This document shows positions 27,142-35,014 of a stretch of DNA of 64,000 nt, piece by piece (the stretch's first letter is position 1; each line of letters starts with the position of its first letter). The stretch is from contig JADJTI010000001.1 in assembly GCA_016711265.1 (NCBI GenBank), positions 744,001 to 808,000 of the forward strand, read 5' to 3'. The notes beneath the pieces are model-generated. The model saw only the letters and a program-made list of their open reading frames with translations, made no database searches and had not been told where the DNA came from. The stretch is from Austwickia sp. (GTDB taxonomy: Bacteria > Actinomycetota > Actinomycetes > Actinomycetales > Dermatophilaceae). The position numbers were made by a program, and so were the translations under genes.

Positions 27142-27807
27142 GTGGCGACCGCATCGACTGTGAATCCAGGCTCTCCAGCCCCGCACGCCGGGACCATCCC
27201 CGGGCACGGGCCCGTGACGCGACCGAACATGGCGTCGGTGGGCACCATCATCTGGCTGTCCAGCGAGCTCATGTTCTTCTCCGGCCTGTTTGCCATTTAC
27301 TTCACCCTGCGGGCGGTGCGTACCGACCTGTGGAGCTTCTGGCCGGACCAGCTGAACATCCCGTTCGCGTTCGCCAACACCACGATCCTGGTGATCTCGT
27401 CGGTGTGGTGCCAGCTGGGGGTCTTCAAGGCCGAGCACGGTCAGGGCTCCCGGACCGGTTCGCTGATGGACGTCAAGAACTGGGGCATGCGCGAGTGGTA
27501 CGTGCTGACCTACATCTTCGGTGCGGTCTTCGTCGCCGGCCAGGTGTGGGAGTACGCGAACCTGGTGCACGAGGGCCTGACGCTCTCCTCCAACGCTTAC
27601 GCCGCCGCGTTCTACCTGACCACCGGCTTCCACGGGATTCACGTCACCGGTGGCCTGGTGGCCTTCCTCTTCATCATCGCGCGCAGCTTCTCCGCCCGCC
27701 GCTACACCCACGCCCAGGCGACCGGGGCCATCGTCACGTCGTACTACTGGCACTTCGTCGATGTCGTCTGGATCGTGCTGTTCGCAACGATCTACATCCT
27801 CAAGTAA
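27142..27807 (+). CDS. ctaE: Cytochrome c oxidase subunit III
   Basis: Subunit III of the aa3-type terminal oxidase. About 221 residues with five transmembrane helices in the short actinobacterial form; WLSSELMFFSGLFAIYFTLR, YLTTGFHGIHVTGGLVAF and SYYWHFVDVVWIVLF are characteristic, the last holding the conserved Glu/His-region helices. GTG at 27142 (VATASTVNPG) matches the family N-terminus; the frame is open to 27046 across the palindrome. First gene of the ctaE-qcrCAB operon, as in other actinobacteria. Confidence 0.95.
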   Translation: MATASTVNPGSPAPHAGTIPGHGPVTRPNMASVGTIIWLSSELMFFSGLFAIYFTLRAVRTDLWSFWPDQLNIPFAFANTTILVISSVWCQLGVFKAEHGQGSRTGSLMDVKNWGMREWYVLTYIFGAVFVAGQVWEYANLVHEGLTLSSNAYAAAFYLTTGFHGIHVTGGLVAFLFIIARSFSARRYTHAQATGAIVTSYYWHFVDVVWIVLFATIYILK

Positions 27808-27843
27808 TCGCCCCGATCCAGCCTGACGCCAAGGAGCGCCGCA

Positions 27844-28632
27844 GTGAGAACTCTCGCCGCCCGTCGCCGCCACCCGGCAGCGATCATCCTCCTGCTCCTC
27901 GTGGGCCTGTTGATCACCGGGGGTGCGTACGCCGTCCTGGCGCCCAAGCCGGCGCAGGCGAGCCTGGCCAGTGCCGATGACATCGCTGAGGGCACTCGCC
28001 TGTTCCAGGCCAACTGCGCCACGTGCCACGGCATGCAGGCGCAGGGTACGGCGGCTGGCCCGAGCCTCGTGGGCGTCGGTGCGGCGGCGGTGGACTTCCA
28101 GGTGATGACCGGCCGCATGCCGATGGCGGCCCCCGGCATCCAGGTCATGCGGAACAACGTGCAGTTCAGCCAGGCCCAAAGTGACCAGATGGCCGCCTAC
28201 GTCGCCAGCCTGGGCCCCGGCCCCGGCAAGCCGGCCGCCGAATGGCTCGACATCAACGCCGAGGGCGTAGACATCGCCCGAGGCGGCAACATCTACCGGG
28301 TCAACTGCGCGATGTGCCACAACTTCGCCGGCTCCGGCGGTGCCTTGACCCGCGGCAAGGAGGCCCCGTCGCTGATGGGCGTGGAGCCCATCCACATTTA
28401 CGAGGCCATGCTCACCGGACCGCAGAGCATGCCGGTGTTCAGCGACGCCAACCTCTCGCCCGAGGGCAAGCGCGACGTCATCGCCTTCCTGAAGAACTAC
28501 GAGCAGTCCAACAACCAGGGTGGGCACAACCTCGGAAACCTGGGGCCGGTGGCCGACGGCTACTTCCTCTGGCTCCTGGCCATGCCGCTGATGGTCGGAC
28601 TCGCCGTCTGGCTGGGCCGCAAGGCCGCCTGA
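27844..28632 (+). CDS. qcrC: Cytochrome bc1 complex dihaem cytochrome c subunit
   Basis: A 262-residue dihaem cytochrome c that links the bc1 complex directly to the aa3 oxidase in the actinobacterial supercomplex. An N-terminal membrane helix (AAIILLLLVGLLITGGAYAV) precedes two haem sites, CATCHGMQAQG and CAMCHNFAGSGG, with distal Met ligands probably in GRMPMAAPG and SMPVFSD. A C-terminal membrane helix (FLWLLAMPLMVGLAVWLG) anchors it. The start follows CAAGGAGCG. Confidence 0.96.
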   Translation: MRTLAARRRHPAAIILLLLVGLLITGGAYAVLAPKPAQASLASADDIAEGTRLFQANCATCHGMQAQGTAAGPSLVGVGAAAVDFQVMTGRMPMAAPGIQVMRNNVQFSQAQSDQMAAYVASLGPGPGKPAAEWLDINAEGVDIARGGNIYRVNCAMCHNFAGSGGALTRGKEAPSLMGVEPIHIYEAMLTGPQSMPVFSDANLSPEGKRDVIAFLKNYEQSNNQGGHNLGNLGPVADGYFLWLLAMPLMVGLAVWLGRKAA

Positions 28633-28703
28633 TGAGCAGCTCGACGGCAGTGCAGATTTCGGGCGGTTTCCCCGCAGTGACGACAGGATCGACACCACGA
28701 TGA
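28632..28703 (+). other. 23-codon mini-ORF linking qcrC and qcrA
   Basis: An ATG overlapping the qcrC stop (TGATG) opens a 23-codon frame (MSSSTAVQISGGFPAVTTGS...) that ends in a TGA overlapping the qcrA ATG (ATGA). It could be a translational-coupling peptide, or the authentic N-terminus of QcrA separated by an indel, since the mycobacterial qcrA starts at the equivalent TGATG overlap. Confidence 0.5.
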
Positions 28704-29845
28704 ACGCACAAGGCACCCCGCCCCCCGGTGGTCCGGCGAACCCGTACGCGACCGGTCACGAGGTCGCGCTGGATCAGGGTCATGTCGCCGGTACCGGCGG
28801 GGTCCCGGACCGTTTCGAGAACCCCGGCCTTCCCCCGCACGTCTACCGTGCGGCCGACGTCGACAAGAAGTCGGCCAAGCGGGCCGAACGCCAAGTCGTC
28901 GCCCTGTTCCTGGTCTCGGTGATCTCCTCCTTCGCCTTCCTGGCGATCTACTTCACGCTCCCGCAGAACAAGTACGTGTTCATCCCGTTCTTCGGGCACC
29001 TCAACATCCAGCACACCCTCTTCGGGTTGTGCCTGGGGCTGAGCCTGCTGGGCATCGGCCTCGGCGCGGTGCACTGGGCCAAGACCCTGATGCCCGACAC
29101 CGAGAGCATCGAAGAGCGCCACTCTCTCGCCTCCAGCCCGCAGACGCGCCGCGAGCTCGTCGAGACGTTGCACGAGGGCGCGGCCGACGCACAGATCAAG
29201 CGTCGTCCCCTCATCAAGATGGCCGGAGGCGCAGCACTGGGACTGTTCGCCATTCCCCCGCTGGTCCAGGTCGTCGGAGCCCTTGGCCCGCTCGGCAAGA
29301 CCGGCCAGCTGCGCGAGACCTTCTGGCAGCCGGGTATGCGCCTGATGCGCGACCCAGAGAACACCCCGATCCGGGCCTCGGACCTGTCGCTGGGGTCGGT
29401 GATGCACGTTCTGCCCGAGCACATCAACGAGCCGCTGGAGAAGCTGCCGGAGAAGTACGCACCCAAGGGTGGTCCCTACCACAACGACCAGGAGCTCCAC
29501 ATCCTAGACCGCAAGGCCAAGGCTGCAGTCCTGGTCATGCGCCTCAAGGAAGAGGACTTCAAGGTCGCCAAGGTACGCGAATGGGGTTACCAGGGGATCG
29601 TGGCGTACAACAAGATCTGCACGCACGCGGGGTGCCCGGTGGGACTGTACGAGCAGCAGACGCACCACCTGCTGTGCCCCTGCCACCAGTCGACCTTCGA
29701 TGTCACCATGGACTGCGAGGTCATCTTCGGGCCTGCCAAGCGACCGCTACCGCAGCTCAAGATCACCGTGGACGATGAGGGTTACCTGATCGCCGAGCAG
29801 GGCTTCACCGTGCCCGTCGGCCCGAGCCATTGGACGAAGTACTGA
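28700..29845 (+). CDS. qcrA: Cytochrome bc1 complex Rieske iron-sulfur subunit
   Basis: Carries the 2Fe-2S cluster that takes electrons from menaquinol. The 381-residue protein has the actinobacterial layout: a charged N-terminus, two membrane helices near residues 70-130, a third (MAGGAALGLFAIPPLVQVVG) near 175-195, then the Rieske fold with CTHAGCPVGLY and CPCHQSTFD. Its start overlaps the mini-ORF stop, and its stop overlaps the qcrB start (TGATG). A weak ACAGGA lies about 13 bases upstream. Confidence 0.95.
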   Translation: MNAQGTPPPGGPANPYATGHEVALDQGHVAGTGGVPDRFENPGLPPHVYRAADVDKKSAKRAERQVVALFLVSVISSFAFLAIYFTLPQNKYVFIPFFGHLNIQHTLFGLCLGLSLLGIGLGAVHWAKTLMPDTESIEERHSLASSPQTRRELVETLHEGAADAQIKRRPLIKMAGGAALGLFAIPPLVQVVGALGPLGKTGQLRETFWQPGMRLMRDPENTPIRASDLSLGSVMHVLPEHINEPLEKLPEKYAPKGGPYHNDQELHILDRKAKAAVLVMRLKEEDFKVAKVREWGYQGIVAYNKICTHAGCPVGLYEQQTHHLLCPCHQSTFDVTMDCEVIFGPAKRPLPQLKITVDDEGYLIAEQGFTVPVGPSHWTKY

Positions 29846-31629
29846 TGAGCGCGACAACGGTAGGGTCCCCCGAGCCCACGACCCGGATGGGGAAGGTGGC
29901 GACCTGGTTCGACGACCGCACGGGCGCCGCGGGGCCGATGCGGTACATGATGAAGAAGGTCTTCCCGGACCACTGGTCGTTCATGCTCGGCGAAGTGGCG
30001 ATGTACTCCATGCTCATCGCCCTGCTGACGGGTGTGGTCCTGACGCTGTGGTTCGACCCCAGCATGAAGCACGTGGTGTACGACGGGTCCTACGTGCCGC
30101 TGCAGGGCATCGGCATGAGCGCGGCGTATGAATCGACCCTGAACATCTCCTTTGACGTCCGGGGCGGCCTGCTCATCCGCCAGCTGCACCACTGGTCGGC
30201 GCTGTTCTTCGTCGCCGCGGTCGGCGCACACATGGCGCGGGTGTTCTTCACCGGCGCGTTCCGCAAGCCGCGCGAGATCAACTGGGTCATCGGTACCGTC
30301 CTGCTGCTGCTGGCCATGATCGAGGGCTTCGCTGGCTACTCACTGCCGGACGACCTGCTCTCCGGCACCGGTCTGCGGGTCATGGAGGGCTTCGTCCAGT
30401 CCACCCCGGTGCTCGGCCCGTACGTGTCGTATTTGCTCTTCGGTGGGTCGTTCCCGGGTGAGTTGATCATCGCCCGGCTCTACATGGCGCATATCCTGCT
30501 CGTCCCGGCGCTGCTCATCGGCCTGTTCACGGCCCACATCGTGCTGGTGGCGCTGCACAAGCACACCCAGTACCCCGGCCCCGGCAAGACGAACAACAAC
30601 GTCGTCGGCTTCCCGGTCATGCCGGTGTACGCCGCCAAGGCCGGCGGCTTCTTCTTCATGGTGTTCGGCGTTATCTCACTGGTCAGCGGCCTGGTCGCGA
30701 TCAACCCGGTGTGGATGTACGGCCCGTACGACCCCTCCCCGGTGACCGCCGGTGTCCAGCCTGACTGGTACATGGGGTTCGCCGACGGGGCACTGCGACT
30801 GCTGCCGGGCTGGCTGGAGTTCTATATCGCCGGCTATCCGATCAGCCTGAACCTGGCCTTGGGCTCGATCCTGCTGCTGCCCGCCGTCTTCACCATCGCC
30901 GGCGCCTATCCGTTCCTCGAGGCCTGGGTGACCGGCGACAAGAGGGAGCACAACTTGCTCGACCGGCCCCGCAACGCCCCGGTGCGTACCGCGATCGGCG
31001 TGGCCGCCATCACGGCGTACCTGGTGATGTTCGTCGCTGCGGGTAACGACCTGATGGCCATCAAGATGGGCCTGTCGATCAACGACATCACCAACGTGCT
31101 GCGGGTGCTGTTCTTCGTGGGTCCCGTGCTGGCGTTCTGGATCACCAAGCGGATCTGTATCTCGCTGCAGCACCGCGATCGGGAGAAGGTCCTGCACGGT
31201 CGCGAGACGGGCCGGATCGTCCGGACGGCGGAGGGTCGCTTCTTCGAGGCGCACGAGCCGCTCGACCCGTACACCCGGTGGAACCTGGTCCAGCACGAGA
31301 CCCCGCGCCCCATGGCCCTCACCTCGGGTGTCGACAGCCACGGCGTCAAGCGGCCCACGGCCAAGAGGGACAACCGCCGAGCGAAGTGGCAACGGTTCTA
31401 CTTCGGCGACGCGCTCCAGCCGGTGACGCCCGCCGAATTGGCGGCCGCTCACCACGACGGCGACCACCACGACGGCGACCACCACGAAGCGATCGGTGGC
31501 GACCACGCGCACGAGCTCGAGGCCCAGGCCGTGGCGGCATCCCACTCCACGTCCTTCGGTGGCGACCTGCACGGCGGCGCGGAGGAGATTCGGGACCAGC
31601 ACGCCTACGGTCACCCGGATAAGCACTGA
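29845..31629 (+). CDS. qcrB: Cytochrome bc1 complex cytochrome b subunit
   Basis: The 594-residue membrane core of complex III. Haem-ligating histidines are in LHHWSALFFVAAVGAHMAR and FTAHIVLVALHKHTQYPG; the Qo-site motif is PDWY (VQPDWYMGFADG), the Asp variant of PEWY. Additional C-terminal helices and a cytosolic extension are typical for actinobacteria. The extreme C-terminus (from about residue 535) is His/Asp-rich with repeated GDHHDGDHH, which may bind metal. ATG at 29845 overlaps the qcrA stop. Confidence 0.96.
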   Translation: MSATTVGSPEPTTRMGKVATWFDDRTGAAGPMRYMMKKVFPDHWSFMLGEVAMYSMLIALLTGVVLTLWFDPSMKHVVYDGSYVPLQGIGMSAAYESTLNISFDVRGGLLIRQLHHWSALFFVAAVGAHMARVFFTGAFRKPREINWVIGTVLLLLAMIEGFAGYSLPDDLLSGTGLRVMEGFVQSTPVLGPYVSYLLFGGSFPGELIIARLYMAHILLVPALLIGLFTAHIVLVALHKHTQYPGPGKTNNNVVGFPVMPVYAAKAGGFFFMVFGVISLVSGLVAINPVWMYGPYDPSPVTAGVQPDWYMGFADGALRLLPGWLEFYIAGYPISLNLALGSILLLPAVFTIAGAYPFLEAWVTGDKREHNLLDRPRNAPVRTAIGVAAITAYLVMFVAAGNDLMAIKMGLSINDITNVLRVLFFVGPVLAFWITKRICISLQHRDREKVLHGRETGRIVRTAEGRFFEAHEPLDPYTRWNLVQHETPRPMALTSGVDSHGVKRPTAKRDNRRAKWQRFYFGDALQPVTPAELAAAHHDGDHHDGDHHEAIGGDHAHELEAQAVAASHSTSFGGDLHGGAEEIRDQHAYGHPDKH

Positions 31630-31649
31630 CCGATCACAGAACCAACTGT

Positions 31650-31679
31650 GGGGCGAACATCCACCAGGGTGTTCGCCCC
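31650..31679 (+). terminator. Rho-independent-like terminator after qcrB
   Basis: GGGGCGAACA and TGTTCGCCCC form a perfect 10-bp stem around a 10-base loop, followed shortly by TTTTAT. It lies between the convergent qcrB and DUF167 genes and can serve the ctaE-qcrCAB transcript. Confidence 0.88.
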
Positions 31680-31690
31680 GCGGCGTTTTA

Positions 31691-31969
31691 TCACCCCAAC
31701 AACTCACGCAGCCGATCGGCGAGGTCGCTGTCGTCGCCGCCGATGCGCAGAACCTTGCTCCGAGCGGTAGCGCCCGAAACGAGCTCCACCTCGCGAGGAC
31801 GTACGCAGAACGCCTCGGCGACCGCCGCGATGACCGCCCGATTAGCGGCCCCGTCGACGGCCCGGGCCGTCACCGCCACCCCCAGCTGCACCGGTCCTGA
31901 GCCGGGTTCATAACGCCCACCCACGCGGGTGCGGGAGGCGCCTGGACGCACGCGCACCGTGATGTTCAC
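31691..31969 (-). CDS. DUF167 (YggU) family protein
   Basis: A 92-residue protein with the DUF167 pattern: ITVRVRPGASRTRVGG at the start, the VTARAVDGAANRAVIAAVAE segment with conserved DGxAN, then VELVSGATARSKVLRIGG. Small alpha/beta fold; function unknown in the family. Single gene convergent with qcrB and divergent from the metallopeptidase gene. Confidence 0.9.
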   Translation of the reverse strand: MNITVRVRPGASRTRVGGRYEPGSGPVQLGVAVTARAVDGAANRAVIAAVAEAFCVRPREVELVSGATARSKVLRIGGDDSDLADRLRELLG

Positions 31970-32059
31970 TCCCCCATCCTCCTGCGTCGCCGCTGCATGA
32001 GCGCGCAGCCTAACGGAGAGCGCGCGCCGACGGCCTCATCCGTGCGGCACAGTGGGGGC

Positions 32060-32410
32060 ATGGTCACGATGGACCCCCACGAGTTTGAGGCTCTCGTCGG
32101 CGAGGCGCTCGACGCCGTACCGGAGCAGTTCATGACCGCCCTCGACAACGTCGTGTTCCTCGTCGAGGACGACCCACCCCCCGACCTCGCCGGATGCCTG
32201 GGCGTGTACGACGGGGTGCCCGCGACCGAGCGCCCGGCGTGGGGAGAACCGCATCTGCCCGACCGGATCACCATCTTCCGGAACCCGACACTCGAGGTCT
32301 GCGCCAGCCGCGACGACGTGCGCGAGGAGATCCTGGTAACCGTGGTGCACGAACTCGGGCACTACTACGGCATGGACGAGGACCGGCTACACGAGCTCGG
32401 GTGGGGGTGA
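32060..32410 (+). CDS. Small metallopeptidase (zinicin-like) family protein
   Basis: A 116-residue protein with the zinc-peptidase motif HELGHYYGMD (HExxH plus downstream Asp) near the C-terminus and DPHEFEALVGEALDAVPEQF at the start, matching the short actinobacterial metallopeptidase family (possibly minigluzincin-like). Cytoplasmic; substrate unknown. ATG at 32060, after GTGGGGG, fits the family start; the open frame extends to 31997. Confidence 0.87.
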   Translation: MVTMDPHEFEALVGEALDAVPEQFMTALDNVVFLVEDDPPPDLAGCLGVYDGVPATERPAWGEPHLPDRITIFRNPTLEVCASRDDVREEILVTVVHELGHYYGMDEDRLHELGWG

Positions 32411-32442
32411 ACCAGGATGTCATAGCAGTGGCATAAACGTGG

Positions 32443-32457
32443 CATGCTAATAGCATG
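32443..32457. promoter_or_regulatory. Palindromic operator candidate over the antitoxin start codon
   Basis: CATGCTAATAGCATG is a 15-base perfect palindrome (central A) whose right arm contains the antitoxin ATG at 32455. ATAGCAGTGGCATAAACGTG just upstream repeats parts of it (ATAGCA, GTGGCAT). This placement fits autorepression by the antitoxin-toxin complex. Confidence 0.55.
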
Positions 32458-32688
32458 AGTCGCATACGGTTGAGCACCACGGTGGACGCTGACCTACTGG
32501 AGAATGCCCGCAGGATCGCGGGGAAGCCCGATTCTGCGCTCGTCGATGACGCCCTTGCGGCACTGCTGGCGCGTCACCGCGACGCCGAGGTGGACGCCAG
32601 CTACGCCGCGTACGATACGCACCCCCTCGATGAGCCGGACGAGTGGGGAGACCTGGCCTCGTTTCGCCGCGCAGCGTCCGCCTCATGA
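32455..32688 (+). CDS. MazE/VapB-type ribbon-helix-helix antitoxin
   Basis: A 77-residue acidic protein. The N-terminus (RIRLSTTVDADLLENARRIA) is a ribbon-helix-helix DNA-binding pattern, followed by a short helix (ALVDDALAALLARHRDAE) and an Asp/Glu-rich tail with PLDEPDEWGDLASFRR that would bind the toxin. Its stop overlaps the toxin start by four bases (ATGA). The palindrome over its start suggests autoregulation. Confidence 0.82.
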   Translation: MSRIRLSTTVDADLLENARRIAGKPDSALVDDALAALLARHRDAEVDASYAAYDTHPLDEPDEWGDLASFRRAASAS

Positions 32689-33044
32689 CCGATCTACCAG
32701 CTCGTGGAGAGGTCTGGTGGTGCGAGATGGCCGAGATCGGCCGACGACCGGTCGTGGTCCTGTCGCGCGACGCTGCCATAAGCCGCATGCATCGCGCACT
32801 CGTCGCCCCCTGTACCACGACCATCCGCGGCATCCCCAGCGAGGTCGTGCTGGAGGTAGGCGAAGATCCCGTGCCACGACGCTCGGCGGTCAATCTGGAC
32901 TCCGTCGAATGTGTTTCTGCCGCGATCCTCGTCGAACGCGTGGGTCGCCTAGCCGACACGCGCATGCGTCAAGTCTGCTCCGCCCTCGCCGTGGCGGTCG
33001 ACTGCCCCGATCACGAGCACTCAGGAAGAGCCCGACCGAAGTGA
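32685..33044 (+). CDS. MazF/PemK-type mRNA interferase toxin
   Basis: A 119-residue MazF-fold endoribonuclease. Motifs: PARGEVWWCEM at the start, RPVVVLSRD, ALVAPCTTTIRGIPSEVVL and SAVNLDSVECV, which place the conserved Arg and Ser/Thr near the RNA-binding cleft. Translationally coupled to the antitoxin. The pair is inserted in an otherwise core region and is the most accessory-like unit of this part. The cleavage specificity is unknown. Confidence 0.85.
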   Translation: MTDLPARGEVWWCEMAEIGRRPVVVLSRDAAISRMHRALVAPCTTTIRGIPSEVVLEVGEDPVPRRSAVNLDSVECVSAAILVERVGRLADTRMRQVCSALAVAVDCPDHEHSGRARPK

Positions 33045-33063
33045 CCAAACTGCCCCGCGAAGG

Positions 33064-34383
33064 CTAGGAGGCGCGCGCGGTGGCCGTCGTGGATGTGGCG
33101 GATGTGGTGTCCGCTCCAGGCGTGGCGGCCGGGGTGGTGGCAGTCTTGCCTGGCGCCGCGGGATTGGCGGCCACACGGGCGCTGCGTGCCTGCCACGCTG
33201 GCCAGTCGTAGGTCCAGACGTCCAGGCCCTCACCGGGCTTGAACTGACGGTTGCTGCCCACGAAGATCACCACGTCGCCGATCTTGCTCGACTCGTACAT
33301 CGCCTTCGCATCGCGCGGTCCCATGTTGACGCATCCGTGCGACACGTTGGACCGCCCCTGAGCCCACACCGACCACGGGGCCGAATGCAGGAACTCTCCG
33401 GTGTTGGTCACGCGCATGGCGTAGTTGACCGTCAGCTTGTAGTAGTCCGGGTCGTCCTCCTTGACTCCCAGGGTGGCGGCATCCATCGTCAGCGTGTCGT
33501 GTTTCTCGGTGATGACCTTCACCCCCGAACGCGTCACATACTTGGGCACGTTCAGTCCGCCGCTGATCGGGTACGTGGCAACCAGCTTGCCGTTCTCCGC
33601 GACCGTCATCTGGTGCTTCTTCAGGTCGACCTTGCTGATCCGGGCCGGCCCGACGGTGAAGGTGGCGGACTTGTCCTCGCCGATGAACTTGCTGTCGCCG
33701 GTCTGCAGCCCGGCCAGCGGCGCCTTCACCACGACCTTGGTGCCGGCCTTCCAGAAGGTTCGCGGCCGCCAGTACAGATGGGTGTTGGAGGACCAGCCCC
33801 AAGACCCGGTCTGGGCGGGCGTGATCGTCAGACCAATCGCCTTCTCGACGGCGGCGCGATGCTCGGGTGTGGTCACCGCCGAGTCGAAGACCACCGACAC
33901 GGGCATCCCCACGCCCACGGTCTGGCCGTCGGGGGTCACCCGGTAGGTGGCCTCGACGCGGGGCTTGAGCGTACGGAAGGCGCGGGTCACGGTGGTGGAC
34001 CCGCCATCGGTTCCGGTGGCCATGACGGTCAGCAGGTACCCCGTGTCCGGGGCCAGGGTGCGCCCCAGGACCCAGGTCCCGTCCTGCTGCGTGCCCGGTA
34101 CGACGGCCCCGCGCTCGGTGGTCAACGTGACGGAGTCGATCCGGCCGTCGGTGACGGTGACCTTCAGTGGGGTGCTGGGCGCTACGTTCTTGGCGTCGTT
34201 CTTCACCGTCACATCCACCCGCACGGGACCGCTCGTGGCGGTCGCGGCAGGTGTCTGCCCGCTGGTTGACGACGATTCCGTGACCGACGGTTGTGTGGCG
34301 CCCACGGACGCCTGACAGCCGCTCACGGCCAGCGCCGTCATCGTCACCCCGACCACGACCACACTCAAGCGAGCCCCGCTCAC
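33064..34383 (-). CDS. L,D-transpeptidase lipoprotein with Ig-like domains
   Basis: A cell-wall enzyme that forms 3-3 peptidoglycan cross-links. A lipoprotein signal (VVVVGVTMTALAVSGC, lipidated Cys about residue 23) is followed by two immunoglobulin-like domains and a YkuD catalytic domain with NVSHGCVNMGPRDA (Cys near residue 347), then a C-terminal tail including WTYDWPAWQARSA. The layout matches mycobacterial LdtMt2. GTG at 34383 gives a standard signal peptide; an ATG at 34440 adds 19 residues with unusual cysteines. The C-terminal 30 residues are Ala/Thr low complexity. Confidence 0.9.
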   Translation of the reverse strand: MSGARLSVVVVGVTMTALAVSGCQASVGATQPSVTESSSTSGQTPAATATSGPVRVDVTVKNDAKNVAPSTPLKVTVTDGRIDSVTLTTERGAVVPGTQQDGTWVLGRTLAPDTGYLLTVMATGTDGGSTTVTRAFRTLKPRVEATYRVTPDGQTVGVGMPVSVVFDSAVTTPEHRAAVEKAIGLTITPAQTGSWGWSSNTHLYWRPRTFWKAGTKVVVKAPLAGLQTGDSKFIGEDKSATFTVGPARISKVDLKKHQMTVAENGKLVATYPISGGLNVPKYVTRSGVKVITEKHDTLTMDAATLGVKEDDPDYYKLTVNYAMRVTNTGEFLHSAPWSVWAQGRSNVSHGCVNMGPRDAKAMYESSKIGDVVIFVGSNRQFKPGEGLDVWTYDWPAWQARSARVAANPAAPGKTATTPAATPGADTTSATSTTATARAS

Positions 34384-34449
34384 TGACCTGCATCCCCCAC
34401 GCACATTCCCCGCCTGTCCCGCGCTGCACTCATCGCTCATCGACTTGGT

Positions 34450-34476
34450 ACGTCACTTGCGTCACTTACGTCACAA
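34450..34476 (-). repeat. Three 9-bp direct repeats upstream of the L,D-transpeptidase gene
   Basis: On the plus strand ACGTCACTT, GCGTCACTT and ACGTCACAA follow one another without gaps (GTGACG-type half-sites on the gene strand). They lie about 65-95 bases upstream of the preferred start and could be a regulator array in the promoter. Confidence 0.5.
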
Positions 34477-34565
34477 TCAGGATGCCATGCCCGCTGCGCG
34501 GACCACGTCACCGCCACAGCGAGCCACTCTGAGCTGCAACGAATGACAGACCCGATTCATGCCGA

Positions 34566-34592
34566 ACGGGCCGGACATGTCGTCCGGCCCGT
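34566..34592 (-). terminator. Hairpin terminator downstream of ctaF
   Basis: ACGGGCCGGAC and GTCCGGCCCGT form a perfect 11-bp stem with a 5-base loop, about 20 bases after the ctaF stop. No U-run follows. It would end the ctaC-ctaD-ctaF transcript. Confidence 0.8.
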
Positions 34593-34613
34593 CTGCACGC
34601 GGTGCGCGCTAGC

Positions 34614-35012
34614 TCAGATGGCCTCGCCACGGAAGTATTCGAAGCACCATCCGATGAGCGCCAGCACCGAGAAGACGACGCCCACGAAGAACAGCCACCA
34701 GCCTACCGCCAGGCCGACGAACGTCACGGCGGCGCCAGCAGCCAACGGCAGCGGCCACCAGCTGTAGGGGCTGAAGAACCCGAAGTCACCTTCGGCCATG
34801 TCCTGGGTGGCGGTGGGGTCCTCTTCCGGCCGGGCGTCGAGCTTGCGGCCGGTGTTGTAGAGGTAGAAGCCCACCATCCCGCACATGAACGCCAGGAAGA
34901 TCAGGGCCACTGGCCCGACCGGCTCCTGCCATTTGGTCAGCAGGCCGTAGATGACCCCGACCAGAGCGAACGCGAAGAAACCGGCGGAAAAGAGTACCGA
35001 TTCGATCTTCAT
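34614..35012 (-). CDS. ctaF: Cytochrome c oxidase subunit IV, actinobacterial
   Basis: A 132-residue, four-helix membrane subunit specific to the actinobacterial aa3 oxidase. ESVLFSAGFFAFALVGVIYG, PVALIFLAFMCGMVGFYLYN, FFSPYSWWPLPLAAGAAV and WWLFFVGVVFSVLALIGW match the family. It starts 2 bases after the ctaD stop and is the last gene of the operon. Confidence 0.95.
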   Translation of the reverse strand: MKIESVLFSAGFFAFALVGVIYGLLTKWQEPVGPVALIFLAFMCGMVGFYLYNTGRKLDARPEEDPTATQDMAEGDFGFFSPYSWWPLPLAAGAAVTFVGLAVGWWLFFVGVVFSVLALIGWCFEYFRGEAI

Positions 35013-35014
35013 GG

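Noticed and set aside
34600..34640. tRNA-like string GCGCTAGCTCAGATGGC
   Set aside because: Resembles a tRNA acceptor/D-arm, but no anticodon arm, T-arm or 3' acceptor pairing follows; it is the antisense of the ctaF 3' end.
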